Below are positions 60,582 through 64,000 of a DNA stretch of 64,000 bases, one piece after another. The first letter of the stretch is position 1; every line of letters starts with the position of its first letter. The notes below the pieces were generated by a model. The model had not been told where the DNA came from. It saw only the letters and a program-made list of their open reading frames with translations, and did no database searches. The stretch lies in NCBI GenBank assembly GCA_036936605.1, contig JAUPFV010000005.1, positions 151,219,195 through 151,283,194 of the forward strand, written 5' to 3'. Source of the DNA: Limnanthes douglasii subsp. nivea. Taxonomy: Eukaryota > Streptophyta > Magnoliopsida > Brassicales > Limnanthaceae. The translations under genes were made by a program, and so were the position numbers.

Positions 60582-60701
60582 GGGGATGCAACACGAGGAC
60601 TTCCCAGGAGGTCACCCATCCTAGTACTACTCTCGCTCAAGCACGCTTCACTGCGGAGTTCTAATGGGATCCGGTGCATTAGTGCTGGTATGATCGCATC
60701 C
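60582..60701 (-). rRNA. 5S rRNA: 5S ribosomal RNA
   Basis: 120 nt. Position 53 G; CTCGCTCAAGC and GTTCTAATGG changes. Confidence 0.94.
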
Positions 60702-61521
60702 GTTAAGTACTGCACGACCAATGTATATAACCCAGCATAACCGAAAATCTCACTAGATAAGGAAACTATTTATTAACTTTGAATTAAAGAAGCGTACTAT
60801 GCATGAATCGCGCTTTCATTTAATACACATTGCAAACAAAATTTAAATAAATACAATCAAAATATTACGGGCGTATCTGTGGTCAACAACAATAAATGCA
60901 ATCTTGGAATTTCGAAACTACAGGATCCCTGTAACGTTTAGATCTATTTTCTTAAACGTCTCTTATAAAAACCAAATCATGCTTCTTTTTAGGTCGAAAA
61001 ATACTTTTACTTTTCACGAATCACGTTTTCATTTAATACACATCACGGACAAAATTTACATAAACACAATTAACTGCACACGGTCAACATCAATAAAGGT
61101 TATTTTCTAAAGTGACTCCTAGTTTAAAACAAATAGCGCTTCATTCGAAACTACAGGATCCCTGTAACGTTTAGATCTATTTTCTTAAACGTCTCTTATA
61201 AAAACCAAATCACGCTACTTTTTAGGTCGAAAAATACTTTTACTTTTCACGAATCACGTTTTCATTTAATACACATCACGGACAAAATTTACATAAACAC
61301 AATTAACTGCACACGGTCAACATCAATAAATGCTATTTTCTAAAGCGACTCCTAGTTTAAAACAAATAGCGCTTCTTCTTAGATCCGCAACATTGTTAAA
61401 TCGATTGTTCCTTAGAAATAGGATTTTAAAATCCGGACATTTTCCTTACAAATATCATGCTTATCAGTTAATACTCACCGACCAAAACCAAAATGAAATT
61501 GAAAAAAAAAATTAAGAAAAA
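60702..61521. repeat. Rearranged 5S spacer (820 bp)
   Basis: At 61144 the spacer jumps from AAATAGCGCTTC back to ATTCGAAACTACAGG, so about 233 bp containing subrepeat B occurs twice. No gene. Confidence 0.88.
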
Positions 61522-61641
61522 GGGGATGCAACACGAGGACTTCCTAGGAGGTCACCCATCCTAGTACTACTCTCGCCCAAGCACGCTTAGCCGCGGAGTT
61601 CTGATGGGATCCGGTGCATTAGTGCTGGTATGATCGCATCC
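61522..61641 (-). rRNA. 5S rRNA: 5S ribosomal RNA
   Basis: 120 nt. Box A CTTAGCCGCGG and CCTAGGAGG changes. Confidence 0.93.
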
Positions 61642-62184
61642 GTTAAGTACTGCACGACCAATGTATATAACCCAGCATAACCGAAAATCTCACTAGATAA
61701 GGAAACTATTTATTAACTTTGAATTAAAGAAGCGTACTATGCATGAATCGCGCTTTCATTTAATACACATTGCAAACAAAATTTAAATAAATACAAACAA
61801 AATATCACGGGCGTATGTGTGGTCAACAACAATAAATGCAATCTTGGAATTTCGAAACTACAGGATCCCTGTAACGTTTAGATCTATTTTCTTAAACGTC
61901 TCTTATAAAAACCAAATCACGCTTCTTTTTAGGTCGAAAAATACTTTTACTTTTCACGAATCAAGTTTTCATTTAATACACATCACGGACAAAATTTACA
62001 TAAACACAATTAACTGCACACGGTCAACATCAATAAATGCTATTTTCTAAAGCGACTCCTAGTTTAAAACAAATAGCGCTTCTTCTTAGATCCGCAACAT
62101 TGTTAAATCGATTGTTCCTTAGAAATAGGATTTTAAAATCCGGACATTTTCCTTACAAATATCATGCTTATCAGTTAAGAAAAA

Positions 62185-62304
62185 GGGGATGCAACACGAG
62201 GACTTCCCAGGAGGTCATCCATCCTAGTAGTACTCTCGCCCAAGCACGCTTGACTGCGGAGTTCTGATGGGATCCGGTGCATTAGTGCTGGTATGATCGC
62301 ATCC
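62185..62304 (-). rRNA. 5S rRNA: 5S ribosomal RNA
   Basis: 120 nt. GGTCATCCATCCTAGTAGTAC in box C; position 53 C. Short unit. Confidence 0.93.
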
Positions 62305-62891
62305 GTTAAGTACTGCACGACCAATGTATATAACCCAGCATAACCGAAAATCTCACTAGATAAGGAAACTATTTATTAACTTTGAATTAAAGAAGCGTAC
62401 TATGCATGAATCGCGCTTTCATTTCATACACATTGCAAACAAAATTTAAATAAATACAAACAAAATATCACGGGCGTATGTGTGGTCAACAACAATAAAT
62501 GCAATCTTGGAATTTCGAAACTACAGGATCCCTGTAACGTTTAGATCTATTTTCTTAAACGTCTCTTATAAAAACCAAATCACGCTTCTTTTTAGGTCGA
62601 AAAATACTTTTACTTTTCACGAATCACGTTTTCATTTAATACACATCACGGACAAAATTTACATAAACACAATTAACTGCACACGGTCAACATCAATAAA
62701 TGCTATTTTCTAAAGCGACTCCTAGTTTAAAACAAATAGCGCTTCTTCTTAGATCCGCAACATTGTTAAATCGATTGTTCCTTAGAAATAGGATTTTAAA
62801 ATCCGGACATTTTCCTTACAAATATCATGCTTATCAGTTAATACTCACCGACCAAAACCAAAATGAAATTGAAAAAAAAAATTAAGAAAAA

Positions 62892-63011
62892 TGGGATGCA
62901 ACACGAGGACTTCCCAGGAGGTCACCCATCCTAGTACTGCTCTCGCCCAAGCACGCTTGGGTGCGGAGTTCTGATGGGATCCGGTGCATTAGTGCTGGTA
63001 TGATTGCATCC
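62892..63011 (-). rRNA. 5S rRNA: 5S ribosomal RNA
   Basis: 120 nt. Box A CTTGGGTGCGG, three changes; TACTGCTCTC and GATTGCATCC. 3' end CCCA. Confidence 0.92.
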
Positions 63012-63554
63012 GTTAAGTACTGCACGACCAATGTATATAACCCAGCATAACCGAAAATCTCACTAGATAAGGAAACTATTTATTAACTTTGAATTAAAGA
63101 AGCGTACTATGCATGAATCGCGCTTTCATTTAATACACATTGCAAACAAAATTTAAATAAATACAAACAAAATATCACGGGCGTATGTGTGGTCAACAAC
63201 AATAAATGCAATCTTGGAATTTCGAAACTACAGGATCCCTGTAACGTTTAGATCTATTTTCTTAAACGTCTCTTATAAAAACCAAATCACGCTTCTTTTT
63301 AGGTCGAAAAATACTTTTACTTTTCACGAATCACGTTTTCATTTAATACACATCACGGACAAAATTTACATAAACACAATTAACTACACACGGTCAACAT
63401 AATTAAATGCTATTTTCTAAAGTGACTCCTAGTTTAAAACAAATAGCGCTTCTTCTTAGATCCGCAACATTGTTAAATCGATTGTTCCTTAGAAATAGGA
63501 TTTTAAAATCCGGACATTTTCCTTACAAATATCATGCTTATCAGTTAAGAAAAA

Positions 63555-63662
63555 GGGGATGCAACACGAAGGTCACCCATCCTAGTACTACTCTCGCCCA
63601 AGCACGCTTAGCTGCGGAGTTCTGATGGGATCCGGTGCATTAGTGCTTGTATGATCGCATCC
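63555..63662 (-). pseudogene. 5S rRNA gene with 12-bp deletion near 3' end
   Basis: 108 bp. CAACACGA joins AGGTCACCC, removing 12 bases of the 3' domain next to box C. Box A is CTTAGCTGC and GTGCTTGTATG is a further change. Independent of the 5' 12-bp deletions. Confidence 0.91.
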
Positions 63663-64000
63663 GTTAAGTACTGCACGACCAATGTATATAACCCAGCATA
63701 ACCGAAAATCTCACTAGATAAGGAAACTATTTATTAACTTTGAATTAAAGAAGCGTACTATGCATGAATCGCGCTTTCATTTAATACACATTGCAAACAA
63801 AATTTAAATAAATACAAACAAAATATCACGGGCGTATGTGTGGTCAACAACAATAAATGCAATCTTGGAATTTCGAAACTACAGGATCCCTGTAACGTTT
63901 AGATCTATTTTCTTAAACGTCTCTTATAAAAACCAAATCACGCTTCTTTTTAGGTCGAAAAATACTTTTACTTTTCACGAATCACGTTTTCATTTAATAC

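Larger units (their letters stand above)
9481..64000 (-). repeat. 5S rDNA tandem array, 77 loci, one orientation
   Basis: Head-to-tail 5S units with the gene always on the minus strand. No 18S, 5.8S or 25S sequence is seen, so 5S is separate from 35S rDNA here. Standard spacers are about 587 bp (long unit ~707 bp) or 543 bp (short unit ~663 bp). The spacers hold no gene. They contain an internal ~100-bp duplicated segment, palindromes, the promoter just before each gene and the T-rich terminator just after it. The array runs past the right edge of the window. Confidence 0.98.
54385..64000 (-). repeat. Right block: mostly long 5S units
   Basis: Spacers are again 587-588 bp, except short ones before the genes at 56338, 62185 and 63555 and one 820-bp spacer at 60702-61521. 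The last partial spacer runs to the window edge without a further gene. Confidence 0.9.

Noticed and set aside
9573..63625. Recurring plus-strand frames of 61-103 codons, mainly one of 77 and one of 61 codons per 5S unit
   Set aside because: They lie wholly or mostly in the non-coding 5S spacer, recur because the spacer is repeated, carry many amino-acid-changing differences and are often broken. The 77-codon frame simply spans one period of the spacer duplication.
10703..64000. CRISPR-like regular repeats
   Set aside because: The repeat period is ~663-707 bp, the repeated part is a eukaryotic 5S unit, and the spacers are themselves repeated. No cas-like genes.
9481..64000. Prokaryotic or viral gene cluster, tRNA genes or a novel defence system
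   Set aside because: Both strands show only 5S units, their spacers and one small transposon. No tRNA-like cloverleaf or coding region of normal length was recognised.

Overview
The window is repetitive nuclear DNA from a plant, most likely a flowering plant. It contains no credible protein-coding gene. The diagnosis rests on 5S ribosomal RNA genes of angiosperm type, all read from the minus strand. Their 5' flanks carry the three standard plant 5S promoter marks: TATATA at -28, GC at -12 and C at -1. T-rich RNA polymerase III terminators follow the genes. The species cannot be named from the sequence.

Layout. (1) Positions 1-9480: a different tandem satellite of 17 monomers (16 of 548-584 bp plus one truncated). 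Each monomer is AT-rich apart from one long CCAA/CCCA tract set between two short inverted repeats. (2) Positions 9481-9534: the junction, where the satellite breaks inside its CCAA tract and joins a fragment of a 5S gene. (3) Positions 9535-64000: one unidirectional 5S rDNA array. I count 77 5S loci, 65 of 119-120 nt without large damage and 12 clearly broken by deletion, duplication or truncation. (4) Positions 46066-47101: a 1,036-bp transposon with 43-bp perfect terminal inverted repeats and a 9-bp target duplication, resembling a non-autonomous Mutator-like element, inserted in a 5S spacer.

The 5S array has three blocks. The left block (to about 36.3 kb) uses a regular ~707-bp unit (120-bp gene plus ~587-bp spacer). 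The middle block (about 36.3-54.4 kb) mostly uses a ~663-bp unit lacking 44 bp just beyond the 3' end of the gene, including the distal T-run. It holds most of the scrambled spacers, half of the broken genes and the transposon. The right block (54.4-64 kb) returns mainly to the long unit, with some short units. Shared private mutations show repeated segmental copying: a block of at least seven units recurs about 9.9 kb away, a segment with a 12-bp gene deletion occurs three times, and a two-unit 1,415-bp block is duplicated in tandem.

Most 5S copies do not have the usual plant sequence in internal control box A. RNA position 53 is U in about 11 copies and C or G in most others, so the number of active genes may be far below the number of copies. 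The short open reading frames of 61-103 codons that recur across the array are by-products of the repeated spacer and of the 5S genes, and are not annotated as genes.
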